Below, one piece after another: positions 1-9,439 of a stretch of DNA of 64,000 nucleotides; within the stretch, counting starts at the first letter, position 1, and the number at the start of each line of letters is the position of its first letter. The notes under the pieces are model-generated. The model was not told the origin of the DNA and made no database searches. It saw nothing but the letters and a program-made list of their open reading frames with translations. Location of the stretch: the NCBI RefSeq assembly GCF_024385465.1, contig NZ_JANFLS010000002.1, positions 434,001 through 498,000 of the forward strand, given 5' to 3'. Position numbers and translations under genes: made by a program. This stretch comes from Arthrobacter sp. zg-Y844. Its GTDB lineage: Bacteria; Actinomycetota; Actinomycetes; Actinomycetales; Micrococcaceae.

Positions 1-890
1 TCGTGGTGACCGGCGGTGCCGTGCGCCTGACGGCGTCCGGGCTCGGCTGTCCTGAATGGCCGCTGTGCACGGCCGATTCCCTCGTTACGACCCCCGAGAT
101 GGGGCTGCACGGCGTCATCGAGTTCGGCAATCGGCTACTCACTTTCGTGCTGACGGCAATTGCCTTTGCGATGGTCTTCTCCGTGTGGCGCCTGCGGTCC
201 GAACGCCGTGATCTCTGGTGGCTTTCCATCGCCCTGCTGGCCGGCGTCCCGGCCCAGGCCGTCATCGGCGGGATCACCGTCCTGACGGACCTCAACCCGT
301 GGGTTGTGGGCCTGCACTTCCTTGCCTCCACCATCATGATCACCGTGGCCGTGGTCATGGTGAACCGCTCAAGGCTTTCCGCGATGGACCTCCAGGCACG
401 CCATGCTCCGCTGGCGGATAAAAACCTCCGCCCCGTACTGGGTGCCATCGGCGTCCTGTCCGCCCTGACCGTGGTGCTGGGCGTTGTAGTAACCGGTTCC
501 GGCCCGCACGCCGGCGACCACGGAGCTGCGCGTAACGGCCTGAACCCGGACCTGATCACCCGCATCCACGTGGTGCCCGTCTACCTGCTGGTCTTTGCGC
601 TGGCCGTGGCCCTGTACCTGGTGGTCCGCAGGGCGACCGATGCCCGGGTGCGCCGGGCCGTGATGGTGCTGGGCGTCGTCGTACTGGCACAGGCAGCCAT
701 CGGCTACGTGCAGCACTTCCTGCACCTGCCCATCGCGCTGGTGGCCCTGCACATGCTCGGCGCCTGCCTGCTGACGGCCGCAGCCGCCCAGGCCGTCTAT
801 ATCGGCTTCAACAAGCAGGTTCCCGGCGGGGCCGCGATTGCGGTCCAGCAGGCCCGGCGGGCGCGGAAGACCCGGACCGTTCGCAGGTAA
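1..890 (+). CDS. ctaA: Heme A synthase (CtaA/Cox15 family), 5' end missing
   Basis: Membrane enzyme that oxidises the C8 methyl of heme O to the formyl group of heme A for aa3-type cytochrome oxidase. The reading frame is open to the left window edge, so the N-terminal membrane segment is missing. The visible part has the family motif SGLGCPEWPLC, conserved histidines in GLH, IHVVPVY and LHMLGA that fit heme ligation, and about seven hydrophobic segments. The two GTG codons at positions 3 and 6 fall inside the conserved region and are unlikely starts. It is convergent with ctaB, the preceding step of the pathway, and is followed by a strong hairpin terminator. Family assignment is firm. Confidence 0.93.
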   Translation, partial: VVTGGAVRLTASGLGCPEWPLCTADSLVTTPEMGLHGVIEFGNRLLTFVLTAIAFAMVFSVWRLRSERRDLWWLSIALLAGVPAQAVIGGITVLTDLNPWVVGLHFLASTIMITVAVVMVNRSRLSAMDLQARHAPLADKNLRPVLGAIGVLSALTVVLGVVVTGSGPHAGDHGAARNGLNPDLITRIHVVPVYLLVFALAVALYLVVRRATDARVRRAVMVLGVVVLAQAAIGYVQHFLHLPIALVALHMLGACLLTAAAAQAVYIGFNKQVPGGAAIAVQQARRARKTRTVRR

Positions 891-904
891 CGGGCGCACT
901 TTCC

Positions 905-944
905 GAAGAAGGGCCGGACTCCTGACGGGGTCCGGCCCTTCTTC
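905..944 (+). terminator. Hairpin terminator after ctaA
   Basis: A perfect 15-bp inverted repeat (905-919 pairs with 930-944) with a 10-nt loop starts 14 bp after the ctaA stop. The arms end in GAAGAA and TTCTTC, so a short T-rich tail is built into the stem and it could act on both strands. Confidence 0.85.
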
Positions 945-1033
945 TGTCTCCGGGCCTGGCTGGGACCGGTCGGCCCGGCCGGGTCTTCTGCCGGCCGGCC
1001 CCTGTCCCGCCCCACCCCGACACTGGATCGGCT

Positions 1034-1080
1034 GAGCAGATAACGGGGCTATGCCGGGTTCTGAAGGCCGTTATCTGCTC
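1034..1080. repeat. 13-bp perfect inverted repeat, long hairpin
   Basis: GAGCAGATAACGG at 1034-1046 is matched by its reverse complement at 1068-1080, with a 21-nt loop, followed by TTTCG on the plus strand. It lies 90 bp beyond the ctaA terminator. It could be a back-up terminator or the end of a small transcript. Confidence 0.6.
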
Positions 1081-1324
1081 TTTCGACGCTTCACAACGAG
1101 GTTCCGGCTGGCATAACCGCTTCCGCAGCAACAGCACACCATGTGGTGGGAATACCCGCTCGGAACTGCACTGGCCGGGGCTGCTGCATTCAAAGGGCAG
1201 TGGATCGGCACGTCCTAACGGAGGATGCGGCACGTTCTGGGTGAACACACGCACGGACCGGCACGGGAGAGGCACGGGGTGCTGTAACGGGCGCGGAGGA
1301 CGTTCCGGGTTAGGCGGCTTTAAT

Positions 1325-1353
1325 ACTCCCTGCGAGCTCTGCGAGCAGGGAGT
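1325..1353 (+). terminator. Terminator-like hairpin in the ctaA/ctaB gap
   Basis: ACTCCCTGC (1325-1333) pairs perfectly with 1345-1353 around an 11-nt loop containing GAGCTC, followed by TTTCGTT. This is typical of a plus-strand intrinsic terminator, yet no annotated plus-strand gene ends within 400 bp. Confidence 0.45.
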
Positions 1354-1374
1354 TTCGTTGCCGCCGTTCCGGAA

Positions 1375-1450
1375 CGCCCGAAGCGCACGGCGCCCGAAGC
1401 GCACGGCGCCCGAAGCGCACGGCGCCCGAAGCGCGCGGCGCCCGGAGCGC
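1375..1450. repeat. 16-bp tandem repeat, four and a half copies
   Basis: The unit CGCCCGAAGCGCACGG occurs at 1375, 1391 and 1407, a one-base variant at 1423, and a partial diverged copy at 1439. The period is not a multiple of three and no gene overlaps it, so this is a non-coding minisatellite. Confidence 0.9.
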
Positions 1451-1509
1451 GTTCTGCCCCCGGAACGCCCCGGCGAACCCTGGAAACAGAGAAGCCCGGA
1501 CACAACAAT

Positions 1510-1535
1510 GGCCGGACCCCTAAGGGGATCCGGCC
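1510..1535 (-). terminator. Terminator of ctaB
   Basis: GGCCGGA (1510-1516) pairs with TCCGGCC (1529-1535), with an inner CCCC/GGGG stem and one bulge. On the minus strand the hairpin is followed by ATTGTTGT. It begins 16 bp past the ctaB stop codon. Confidence 0.75.
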
Positions 1536-1551
1536 ACCGTAAAGCGGAAGG

Positions 1552-2490
1552 CTAGACCAGCGCGCCGCCCACGAACGGATCCACGGCCAGGGCCAGGAAG
1601 AGGATCGTAAGGTAGCTGATGGACAGGTGGAAGACCTTCATGGCGGACTTGTCATTGAGCTCTTCGCGCTGCGCACGGGAATGCAGCTTGTGGGCCTCGG
1701 CCACGAACCAGCCGCCGGAGAGCAGGGCGGCAATGGTGTAGACCCAGCCGGCACCGCCCACGGGAACCAGCAGCAGCGAGCAGGCGACGGTGGCGTAGGC
1801 GTACAACACCACCTGGACGGAGACGAGCTTGGCGCCCGCAACCGCGCCGAGCATCGGCACGCTGGCGTTGCGGTAGTCCTCGCCGTACTTCATGGACAGC
1901 GGCCAGTAGTGCGGCGGCGTCCACAGGAAGATGATCATGAACAGGATGATGGCCGGCCATTCCACCTTGTCGGTGACGGCAGCCCACGCGATGAGTACGG
2001 GCATGCAGCCCGCGGCGCCGCCCCAGACAATGTTCTGGGTGGTGCGGCGCTTGAGGATCAGCGTGTAGAAGACCACGTACAGGAGGATTGCTCCGAGGCC
2101 CAGAAGGCCGGTGAGCGGGTTGGCCCCGAACCAGAGCAGGGCAATGGCGACTATGCCCAGCACCCACGCAAAGACCATGGCCTCCCGCGGGGACACCTCG
2201 CCGGTGACCAGCGGACGGTTCTTTGTCCGCTTCATCAGCTTGTCCATGTCGCGGTCGATATAGCAGTTGAAGGCACCGGCGCTTCCTGCTGCCAGTGCGC
2301 CGCCGATCATGGTGACCAGGATCAGGCCCAGGGACGGAAGTCCCTGCTCGGCGAAGATCATGGTGGGCAGGGTGGTCACGAGCAGGAGTTCGATGACACG
2401 CGGTTTGGTGAGCGCCACGTATGCCCGGACCTTGCGGCCCGCCGTCATCTTCCCCGTGTGGACCGGGGACTCGGCATGCTGGGTAGTCAC
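1552..2490 (-). CDS. ctaB: Protoheme IX farnesyltransferase (heme O synthase)
   Basis: UbiA-family integral membrane prenyltransferase that adds a farnesyl group to heme B, giving heme O, the substrate of CtaA. The 312-aa length is usual. Seen in the sequence: an N-terminal [11 protein letters not shown] segment, the Asp-rich motif [20 protein letters not shown] near residues 83-102, and about eight or nine hydrophobic segments. The GTG start has no clear ribosome site. A TAAAGT hexamer at 2500-2505 lies 9 nt upstream and could give a transcript with almost no leader. It faces away from tkt and is convergent with ctaA. Confidence 0.95.
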   Translation of the reverse strand: MTTQHAESPVHTGKMTAGRKVRAYVALTKPRVIELLLVTTLPTMIFAEQGLPSLGLILVTMIGGALAAGSAGAFNCYIDRDMDKLMKRTKNRPLVTGEVSPREAMVFAWVLGIVAIALLWFGANPLTGLLGLGAILLYVVFYTLILKRRTTQNIVWGGAAGCMPVLIAWAAVTDKVEWPAIILFMIIFLWTPPHYWPLSMKYGEDYRNASVPMLGAVAGAKLVSVQVVLYAYATVACSLLLVPVGGAGWVYTIAALLSGGWFVAEAHKLHSRAQREELNDKSAMKVFHLSISYLTILFLALAVDPFVGGALV

Positions 2491-2918
2491 GAAGCGATCA
2501 CTTTATCCAATCTGGAACGAAAAAGTCCGTCCTCATCATAACCTCTATCGGCTGTAGAAATCGAAGCATGGAATACGCATGCGCCTGCACACGTGCAGGA
2601 ATCGGAACGGCGCCGGCCCGAAGGCCGGGATCATGCCGCAGGGGCGGGCAGGAAGCAGCCTTAGACGATAAGGTTGGAACGGACCTTTCCCGCGGCTAAT
2701 TACGCTGCGGCACGGGAAAAGCAACAAACAGCATTAAGCAGTATCCGCGGCCTCGGCTGCGGAACGCGGAACAAGTTATGCCGTGAACGCGGTATCGATT
2801 TGCGTCTGCCGTTGGTTGTAGTGGTAATGGAACCGGACGCACCCCGTTCACGGGGGCTTCCGGGCATGTCCGGCGCTGTACGGCGCCGGTTGTCTGTAGA
2901 GAGAGGGGCCCGGTAAAC
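2491..2918. promoter_or_regulatory. Divergent ctaB/tkt regulatory region with structured tkt leader
   Basis: This 428-bp region contains no credible gene. It holds an imperfectly spaced palindrome at 2584-2599 (CCTGCAC, two bases, GTGCAGG) and a 6-bp hairpin with a CGAA loop at 2613-2628. Just before tkt there are two further hairpins: CCCCG-TTCA-CGGGG at 2842-2855, and a 7-bp stem at 2870-2889 that ends about 10 bp before the ribosome site. I could not fix the tkt promoter. Confidence 0.5.
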
Positions 2919-5117
2919 GTGCCACATATGGAAGAGCAAGAACTGATCTGGACCGAGACGGACCGCAAGGCAGTGGACACCGTCCGCGTCCTGGCTGCCG
3001 ACGCCGTGGAGAAGGTCGGCAACGGCCATCCCGGCACGGCCATGAGCCTGGCTCCGGCCGCCTACCTTCTGTTCCAGAAGGTCATGCGCCATGACCCGTC
3101 CGATCCGCAGTGGATTGGCCGCGACCGCTTCGTCCTCTCCCCCGGGCACACCTCCCTCACGCTCTACATCGAGCTCTTCCTTTCCGGCTACGGCCTGGAA
3201 CTCGAGGACCTGCAGTCCCTGCGCACCTGGGGTTCCAAGACCCCCGGCCACCCGGAATACCGCCATACCGACGGCGTGGAAATCACCACCGGCCCGCTGG
3301 GCCAGGGCCTGGCGTCCTCGGTTGGCTTCGCGTTCGCCCAGCGCCGCCTGCGCGGCCTGCTCGACGCCGACGCCGCCGAAGGGACCAGCCCGTTCGACCA
3401 CACCATCTGGGTCATTGCGTCCGACGGCGACCTGCAGGAAGGCGTTACGGCCGAGGCCTCCTCACTGGCCGGGCACCAGGAACTGGGCAACCTCGTAGTC
3501 CTGTACGACGAGAACCACATCTCCATCGAAGATGACACCGACATTGCCTTCACCGAAGACGTGCTCAAGCGCTACGAAGCCTACGGCTGGCACACCCAGC
3601 GGGTGGACTGGACCAAGACGGGCGAATACGTCGAGGACGTTCACGAGCTCTACAACGCCCTGATGGCAGCCAAGGCCGAAACGGGCCGGCCGTCCATCAT
3701 CTCCCTGCGCACCATCATCGGCTGGCCCGCGCCGAACAAGCAGAACACCGGCAAGATCCACGGTTCCGCACTGGGCGCCGATGAAGTGGCCGCGCTGAAG
3801 GAAACCCTGGGCTTCGACCCGGCCAAGAACTTCGACGTCGACCCCGAGGTCCTCGAGCACGCCCGCCAGGCAGTCGCCCGCGGCGCCGAGGCGCACGAGA
3901 AGTGGAACGAAGGTTTCAAGGCCTGGGAGGAAGCCAACAACGAAGGCTCCGCACTGCTGGCCCGCCTGGAAAAGGGCGAGCTGCCGGAGGGCTGGGAGGC
4001 ATCACTGCCCGTCTTCGAGGCCGGCAAGGACATGTCCACCCGCGCGGCTTCGGGCAAGGTCCTCTCCGCCATCGGCCCGGCACTGCCGGAACTGTGGGGC
4101 GGCTCCGCCGACCTCGCCGAGTCCAACAACACCACCATTGAAGGCTCCCCCTCCTTCATCCCCGCGGGGAAGCAGACCAACGCCTGGTCCGGCAACCCCT
4201 ACGGCCGGGTGCTGCACTTCGGCATCCGCGAGCACGCCGCGGCATCGATCGTCAACGGCATCACGATGCACAGCAACACGCGCGCCTTCTCCGGTACGTT
4301 CCTGATCTTCAGCGACTACCAGCGTCCGGCCATCCGCCTCGGCGCACTGATGGGCGTGCCTGCCATCTACGTCTGGACCCACGATTCCATCGGCCTGGGC
4401 GAAGACGGTCCCACCCACCAGCCGGTGGAGCAGCTCGCTTCCCTGCGCGCAATCCCGGGGCTCGACGTCGTCCGTCCGGGCGACGCCAACGAGGTGGCCG
4501 TCGCGTGGCGGACCATCCTGGAGAACACCGAGAACCCGGCCGGCATTGTGCTGACGCGCCAGAACATCCCGACCTATGCGCGGGGCGCCGGCGCTGCCAC
4601 CGCCACCGAGTTCGGCTCCGCCGAAGGTGCCGCCCGCGGCGGGTACGTGCTTGCCGAAGCCGTCCGCGACGGAAGCGTCGTAACGCCGGACGTCATCCTG
4701 GTCGGCACCGGTTCCGAGGTCCAGCTGGCTGTTGAAGCCCGCGAAGCACTCGCTGCCGAAGGCGTAGCCGCCCGCGTGGTATCCATGCCGAGCATCGAGT
4801 GGTTCAACAAGCAGGACAAGGAATACCGCGAGTCGGTACTGCCCAAGGACATCCGAGCCCGGGTTTCCGTCGAGGCGGGAATTGCCCTCGGCTGGCGTGA
4901 AATCGTCGGCGACGCGGGCCGCAGCGTCTCCCTGGAGCACTTCGGTGCCTCCGCCGACTACAAGACGCTGTTCCGCGAATTCGGCATCACTGCCGACGCC
5001 GTGGCCCAGGCTGCCCGGGACTCCCTCGCCGCTGTCGGCGGCACCGGATCCGCCCCCGACGGCACAACCGGTGCCGCTTCCGGAGCACAGTCCACCGAGA
5101 CCGGCGACCAGCAGTAA
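2919..5117 (+). CDS. tkt: Transketolase
   Basis: Thiamine-diphosphate enzyme that moves two-carbon units between ketoses and aldoses in the non-oxidative pentose phosphate pathway. Seen: [18 protein letters not shown] near residues 34-51, the [20 protein letters not shown] segment, the cofactor motif SDGDLQEG (about 168-175) paired with DENHIS, and the second-domain [14 protein letters not shown]. The GTG at 2919 is preferred over ATG 2928 because GAGAGGGG sits about 10 bp before it. The 732 aa include a low-complexity Ala/Gly/Thr tail of about 25 residues. It is the first gene of the operon, and tal follows after 26 bp. Confidence 0.97.
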   Translation: MPHMEEQELIWTETDRKAVDTVRVLAADAVEKVGNGHPGTAMSLAPAAYLLFQKVMRHDPSDPQWIGRDRFVLSPGHTSLTLYIELFLSGYGLELEDLQSLRTWGSKTPGHPEYRHTDGVEITTGPLGQGLASSVGFAFAQRRLRGLLDADAAEGTSPFDHTIWVIASDGDLQEGVTAEASSLAGHQELGNLVVLYDENHISIEDDTDIAFTEDVLKRYEAYGWHTQRVDWTKTGEYVEDVHELYNALMAAKAETGRPSIISLRTIIGWPAPNKQNTGKIHGSALGADEVAALKETLGFDPAKNFDVDPEVLEHARQAVARGAEAHEKWNEGFKAWEEANNEGSALLARLEKGELPEGWEASLPVFEAGKDMSTRAASGKVLSAIGPALPELWGGSADLAESNNTTIEGSPSFIPAGKQTNAWSGNPYGRVLHFGIREHAAASIVNGITMHSNTRAFSGTFLIFSDYQRPAIRLGALMGVPAIYVWTHDSIGLGEDGPTHQPVEQLASLRAIPGLDVVRPGDANEVAVAWRTILENTENPAGIVLTRQNIPTYARGAGAATATEFGSAEGAARGGYVLAEAVRDGSVVTPDVILVGTGSEVQLAVEAREALAAEGVAARVVSMPSIEWFNKQDKEYRESVLPKDIRARVSVEAGIALGWREIVGDAGRSVSLEHFGASADYKTLFREFGITADAVAQAARDSLAAVGGTGSAPDGTTGAASGAQSTETGDQQ

Positions 5118-5143
5118 TCCCCTTAGTTAAGGAGCATCAAACA

Positions 5144-6259
5144 ATGACTTCCACTCCCACCGCCCGGCTTTCCGAAGCCGGAGTCTCCATCTGGCTCGAC
5201 GACCTCTCCCGTGAACGGATTGTTTCCGGTTCCCTGAAGAAGCTCATCGATGAGCGCAACGTGGTCGGCGTGACCACGAACCCGAGCATCTTCGCTGCCG
5301 CACTGGCCAACGGCGAGTCCTACGCCGCACAGGTGCAGCAGCTCTCGCGGTCGGGCGCCGACGTCGACAAGTCCGTCTTCGAGATCACCACCGACGACGT
5401 CATCCAGGCTTGCGATGTCTTCGCCCCCGTAGCCGAGGCCACGCACGGCGTTGACGGCCGGGTGTCCATTGAGGTTGATCCGCGCCTGTCACGCGACACG
5501 CAGGGCACCATCAATGAGGCGAAGGAACTCTTCGACAAGGTTGGCCGCTACAACGTGCTGATCAAGATTCCTGCCACCCAGGAAGGCCTGCCGGCAATCA
5601 CTGCCACGCTGGCCGCGGGCATCAGCGTCAACGTGACCCTGATCTTCTCCCTCGAGCGCTACCGCGAGGTCATCAACGCGTACATGCTCGGCATTGAGCA
5701 GGCGAAGGAAAACGGGCACGACCTCTCCACCATCCACTCGGTGGCGTCCTTCTTCGTCTCACGCGTGGACGCGGAAATCGACAAGCGCCTGGACGGCATC
5801 GGCACCGACGAGGCCAAGGGCCTGAAGGGCAAGGCCGGCCTGGCCAACGCCCGCCTGGCCTACCAGGTCTTCGAAGAGCAGTTCGCCAGCGAACGCTGGC
5901 AGGTGCTGGCCGCGGCCGGTGCCAACGCCCAGCGCCCGCTCTGGGCCTCCACCGGCGTGAAGGATCCGGCCCTGCCGGACACCCTGTACGTTACCGGCCT
6001 CGTGGCGCCGAACTCGGTGAACACCATGCCGGAAAAGACGCTGGAAGCCACTGCGGACCACGGCGAAGTCACCGGTGACACCATCACCGGCACGTACGCC
6101 GAGTCCAATGCCGTCCTGGACCAGCTGGACGGCCTTGGCATCTCCTACAACGACGTTGTGGAGCAGCTGGAGACCGAAGGCCTGGATAAGTTCGTGGTCA
6201 GCTGGGGCGAACTCCTCCAGACCGTTCAGACCGCACTGGATACCGCGAAAGAGGCATAG
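5144..6259 (+). CDS. tal: Transaldolase
   Basis: Moves a dihydroxyacetone unit from sedoheptulose 7-phosphate to glyceraldehyde 3-phosphate. At 371 aa it has the length of the longer actinobacterial/cyanobacterial class. TTNPSIF is at residues 44-50 and the Schiff-base lysine is K141 in LIKIPAT. AAGGAG lies 10 bp before the ATG. It sits between tkt and pgi, 6 bp from the latter, so one transcript supplies the whole carbon-shuffling branch. Confidence 0.97.
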   Translation: MTSTPTARLSEAGVSIWLDDLSRERIVSGSLKKLIDERNVVGVTTNPSIFAAALANGESYAAQVQQLSRSGADVDKSVFEITTDDVIQACDVFAPVAEATHGVDGRVSIEVDPRLSRDTQGTINEAKELFDKVGRYNVLIKIPATQEGLPAITATLAAGISVNVTLIFSLERYREVINAYMLGIEQAKENGHDLSTIHSVASFFVSRVDAEIDKRLDGIGTDEAKGLKGKAGLANARLAYQVFEEQFASERWQVLAAAGANAQRPLWASTGVKDPALPDTLYVTGLVAPNSVNTMPEKTLEATADHGEVTGDTITGTYAESNAVLDQLDGLGISYNDVVEQLETEGLDKFVVSWGELLQTVQTALDTAKEA

Positions 6260-6265
6260 GAAAAA

Positions 6266-7894
6266 ATGACCACACTGTCCTTTGAAGCAGCCGGGGCGGC
6301 CAGCGTTGCCGTCGATGCCAAGGTGCCCGAACTCGTGGGGGATGAAGTTGCCTCCCGCCTCGTGGCCCAGGATCCCACCCTTTGGGGACCCGATGCCGAA
6401 GCCGAGGCGTCCATCCGCCTGGGCTGGCTCAACCCCGGAGAAAGCTCCCGGCCGCTCGTGGGACAGATAGCGGCGCTGAGGGAAGAGCTCGCCGCCGAGT
6501 CAGTGACCCGCGTGGTCCTGGCCGGCATGGGCGGCTCTTCCCTGGCACCCGAGGTCATTACCCGCACTGCGGGCGTGGACCTGACAGTCCTGGATTCCAC
6601 CGACCCGGACGTCGTTGCGGCCGCCCTTGGAGACCGGCTGGCCGAAACCGTCATTGTCGTGAGCTCGAAATCGGGTTCCACGGTGGAGACGGATTCGCAG
6701 CGCCGGGTTTTCGAACAGGCCTTCACCGACGCCGGTATCGACGCCAGGTCCCGCATAGTGGTTGTCACCGACCCCGGGTCGCCGCTGGACGCGGCGGCCC
6801 GCGAGGCCGGTTACCGCGCCGTGTTCAACGCCGACCCCAACGTCGGCGGACGCTACTCCGCCCTGACGGCCTTTGGCCTGGTGCCTTCGGGCCTGGCCGG
6901 AGCCGACATTGAAACCCTGCTGGACGACGCCGAGATGACGGCGGAAATCCTGCGGGACGACGCGCCGGACAACATCGGCCTGGAACTCGGCGCAGCACTC
7001 GGCGGGACCGACCCGCTGCGCAACAAGATCGTCATTGTGGACGAAGGCTCCGGACTGGCCGGCTTCCCCGACTGGGCAGAGCAGCTGATCGCGGAATCCA
7101 CCGGCAAGCTCGGCACGGGCCTGCTGCCCGTCGCCGTCGAACCCGGCGCCCCGGAGATGGTTTCCGGTGCCGGCGACGTGCTTACCGTACGGATTGTCCC
7201 CGTTGATTCCGAGGTCCTCCCCGAAGGAGACCAGATAGTGGTTTCCGGCAGTCTGGGCAGCTCCATGATGCTCTGGGAATTCGCGACCGCGGTGGCCGGA
7301 CGCCTGTTGAACATCAATCCGTTTGACCAGCCGGATGTCGAAGCTGCGAAGAAGGCGGCACGCGGCCTGCTTGACGCTACCCCGGAGCCCACGGAACCGT
7401 CCTTCATTGACGGGTCCGTCGAGGTGCGCGGGCCGGCTGACCTCCTCGGCACGGCGCACACCCTGCGGGGCGCGCTGGCAGCCCTGCTCCGGCAACTCGG
7501 CACGGACGGCTACCTCAGCGTCCAGGCCTACCTCGACCGTTTCCGGCAGGCAGAACTGGAGCAGATCCGTCCGGAGCTTGCTGCAGCCACCGGCCGTCCC
7601 GTGACCTTCGGCTGGGGTCCGCGCTTCCTGCACTCCACCGGCCAGTTCCACAAGGGCGGCCCGGCGCAGGGAGTTTACCTGCAGATCACCGGTAAGCCGG
7701 CACAGGACATCGGCATCCCGGACCGGCCCTTCACCTTCGGTGAACTCATCAGTGCGCAGGCTGCCGGTGACGCGCAGGTCCTCGCGGACCAGGGCCGCCC
7801 GGTACTGCGGCTGCACCTGTTGAACCGCGACGAAGGGGTCCGTGAAATCGAAAACGTCGTGCGGGCCCTCGCCGTAGAAGCAGGCAGTAAGTAA
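6266..7894 (+). CDS. pgi: Glucose-6-phosphate isomerase
   Basis: Interconverts glucose 6-phosphate and fructose 6-phosphate. The 542-aa protein has the SIS-domain sugar-phosphate motifs GMGGSSLAP (87-95) and SSKSGSTVET (133-142), then the second SIS domain. This form resembles the isomerase half of the transaldolase-isomerase fusions found in some bacteria. Here tal and pgi are separate and 6 bp apart. The pgi stop codon directly abuts the zwf start, so translation is probably coupled. Confidence 0.93.
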   Translation: MTTLSFEAAGAASVAVDAKVPELVGDEVASRLVAQDPTLWGPDAEAEASIRLGWLNPGESSRPLVGQIAALREELAAESVTRVVLAGMGGSSLAPEVITRTAGVDLTVLDSTDPDVVAAALGDRLAETVIVVSSKSGSTVETDSQRRVFEQAFTDAGIDARSRIVVVTDPGSPLDAAAREAGYRAVFNADPNVGGRYSALTAFGLVPSGLAGADIETLLDDAEMTAEILRDDAPDNIGLELGAALGGTDPLRNKIVIVDEGSGLAGFPDWAEQLIAESTGKLGTGLLPVAVEPGAPEMVSGAGDVLTVRIVPVDSEVLPEGDQIVVSGSLGSSMMLWEFATAVAGRLLNINPFDQPDVEAAKKAARGLLDATPEPTEPSFIDGSVEVRGPADLLGTAHTLRGALAALLRQLGTDGYLSVQAYLDRFRQAELEQIRPELAAATGRPVTFGWGPRFLHSTGQFHKGGPAQGVYLQITGKPAQDIGIPDRPFTFGELISAQAAGDAQVLADQGRPVLRLHLLNRDEGVREIENVVRALAVEAGSK

Positions 7895-9439
7895 ATGCCC
7901 GCCAAGGAAAAGACCAGGAAGGGCAACCCGCTCCGGGATCCACGGGACCGCCGGCTGAGCCGGATCGCCGGTCCGTCCTCCCTGGTGATCTTTGGCGTCA
8001 CCGGAGACCTGGCCCGGAAGAAGCTCATTCCGGCGGTCTACGATCTCGCCAACCGCGGCCTGCTTCCGCCCAGCTTCTCGCTGGTGGGCTTCGGCCGCCG
8101 GCCGTGGAGCCACGAGGAGTTCGCCGCCCAGGTGAAGGAAGCGGTGCAGGCGCATGCCCGGACCGATTTCAATGAGGGCGTGTGGAAGCAGCTGGCTGAG
8201 GGTATCCGGTTTGTCGAAGGCGGATTCGACAGCGGTGAAGCCTTCGAGGAACTCAAGGCGACCCTCGAGGACCTGGACGAACGACGGGGAACCCGCGGGA
8301 ACCACGCGTTCTACCTTTCCGTGCCGCCCAAGTCCTTTGAACAGGTCTGCCAGCAGCTTTCCGAACACGGCCTCGCCAAGACCTCCGAGGGCAAGTGGCG
8401 GCGGGTGGTCATTGAAAAGCCGTTCGGCCACGACCTCGCCTCAGCCCGGGAACTCAACAACGTGGTGGAATCGGTCTTCCCCGCCGATTCGGTCTTCCGC
8501 ATCGACCACTACCTCGGCAAGGAGACGGTCCAGAACATCCTGGCGCTGCGTTTCGCGAACCAGCTGTTCGAACCGATCTGGAACGCCAACTACGTGGACC
8601 ACGTGCAGATCACCATGGCCGAGGACATCGGCATCGGCGGTCGGGCGGGTTATTACGACGGCGTGGGCGCCGCCCGTGACGTGATCCAAAACCACCTGCT
8701 GCAGCTTTTGGCGCTGACCGCTATGGAGGAACCCATTTCCTTCAATGCGGACCACCTCCGCGCGGAAAAGGAGAAGGTCCTGGCTGCCGTCCGGCTGCCG
8801 GAGGACCTCTCCCGCAGTTCCGCCCGCGGCCAGTACACAGGCGGCTGGCAGGGCGGTGAGAAGGTCACCGGTTTCCTGGAAGAGGAAGGGTTCAACCCGG
8901 ATTCCAAGACCGAGACGTTCGCCGCGATCCGGCTCGATATCAATACCCGCCGATGGGCCGGAGCCCCGTTCTACCTGCGGGCCGGTAAACGGCTGGGCCG
9001 GCGCGTCACCGAGATCGCCGTCGTCTTCAAGCGTGCCCCCAATCTGCTGTTCCGCGAACACAACGGTGACGACTTCGGCCAGAACGCCGTCGTCATCCGT
9101 GTCCAGCCGGACGAAGGTGCCACCATCCGCTTCGGCTCCAAGGTACCGGGCACACAGATGGAGGTCCGCGACGTTTCCATGGACTTCGGCTACGGGCACT
9201 CCTTCACCGAGTCCAGCCCCGAGGCCTATGAACGGCTGATCCTGGACGTGCTGTTGGGTGAGCCTCCGCTCTTCCCCCGGCACCAGGAAGTCGAGCTGTC
9301 CTGGAAGATCGTGGATCCGTTCGAAGAATACTGGGCGTCGCTCGACACCCAGCCCGAGCCTTACGCTCCCGGTAGCTGGGGGCCGGACTCCGCCAACGAG
9401 CTGCTCGCCCAAGACGGAAGGACCTGGAGAAGGCCGTGA
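7895..9439 (+). CDS. zwf: Glucose-6-phosphate 1-dehydrogenase
   Basis: First oxidative step of the pentose phosphate pathway, yielding NADPH and 6-phosphogluconolactone. The 514 aa include the nucleotide-binding GVTGDLA at 34-40, the substrate-binding EKPFGHD at 174-180, and the catalytic RIDHYLGKE at 202-210. The ATG begins on the base after the pgi stop. The last codons overlap opcA by 4 bp (GTGA). Confidence 0.98.
   Translation: MPAKEKTRKGNPLRDPRDRRLSRIAGPSSLVIFGVTGDLARKKLIPAVYDLANRGLLPPSFSLVGFGRRPWSHEEFAAQVKEAVQAHARTDFNEGVWKQLAEGIRFVEGGFDSGEAFEELKATLEDLDERRGTRGNHAFYLSVPPKSFEQVCQQLSEHGLAKTSEGKWRRVVIEKPFGHDLASARELNNVVESVFPADSVFRIDHYLGKETVQNILALRFANQLFEPIWNANYVDHVQITMAEDIGIGGRAGYYDGVGAARDVIQNHLLQLLALTAMEEPISFNADHLRAEKEKVLAAVRLPEDLSRSSARGQYTGGWQGGEKVTGFLEEEGFNPDSKTETFAAIRLDINTRRWAGAPFYLRAGKRLGRRVTEIAVVFKRAPNLLFREHNGDDFGQNAVVIRVQPDEGATIRFGSKVPGTQMEVRDVSMDFGYGHSFTESSPEAYERLILDVLLGEPPLFPRHQEVELSWKIVDPFEEYWASLDTQPEPYAPGSWGPDSANELLAQDGRTWRRP

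Larger units (their letters stand above)
945..1551. other. Convergent intergenic region, no gene seen
   Basis: About 600 bp between the convergent ctaA and ctaB genes. No reading frame here has a credible start, ribosome site or recognisable protein. It holds a 13-bp inverted repeat (1034-1080), a 9-bp hairpin (1325-1353), a 16-bp tandem repeat (1375-1450) and the ctaB terminator (1510-1535). That is more structure than simple 3' ends need, so a small RNA cannot be excluded. Confidence 0.6.
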
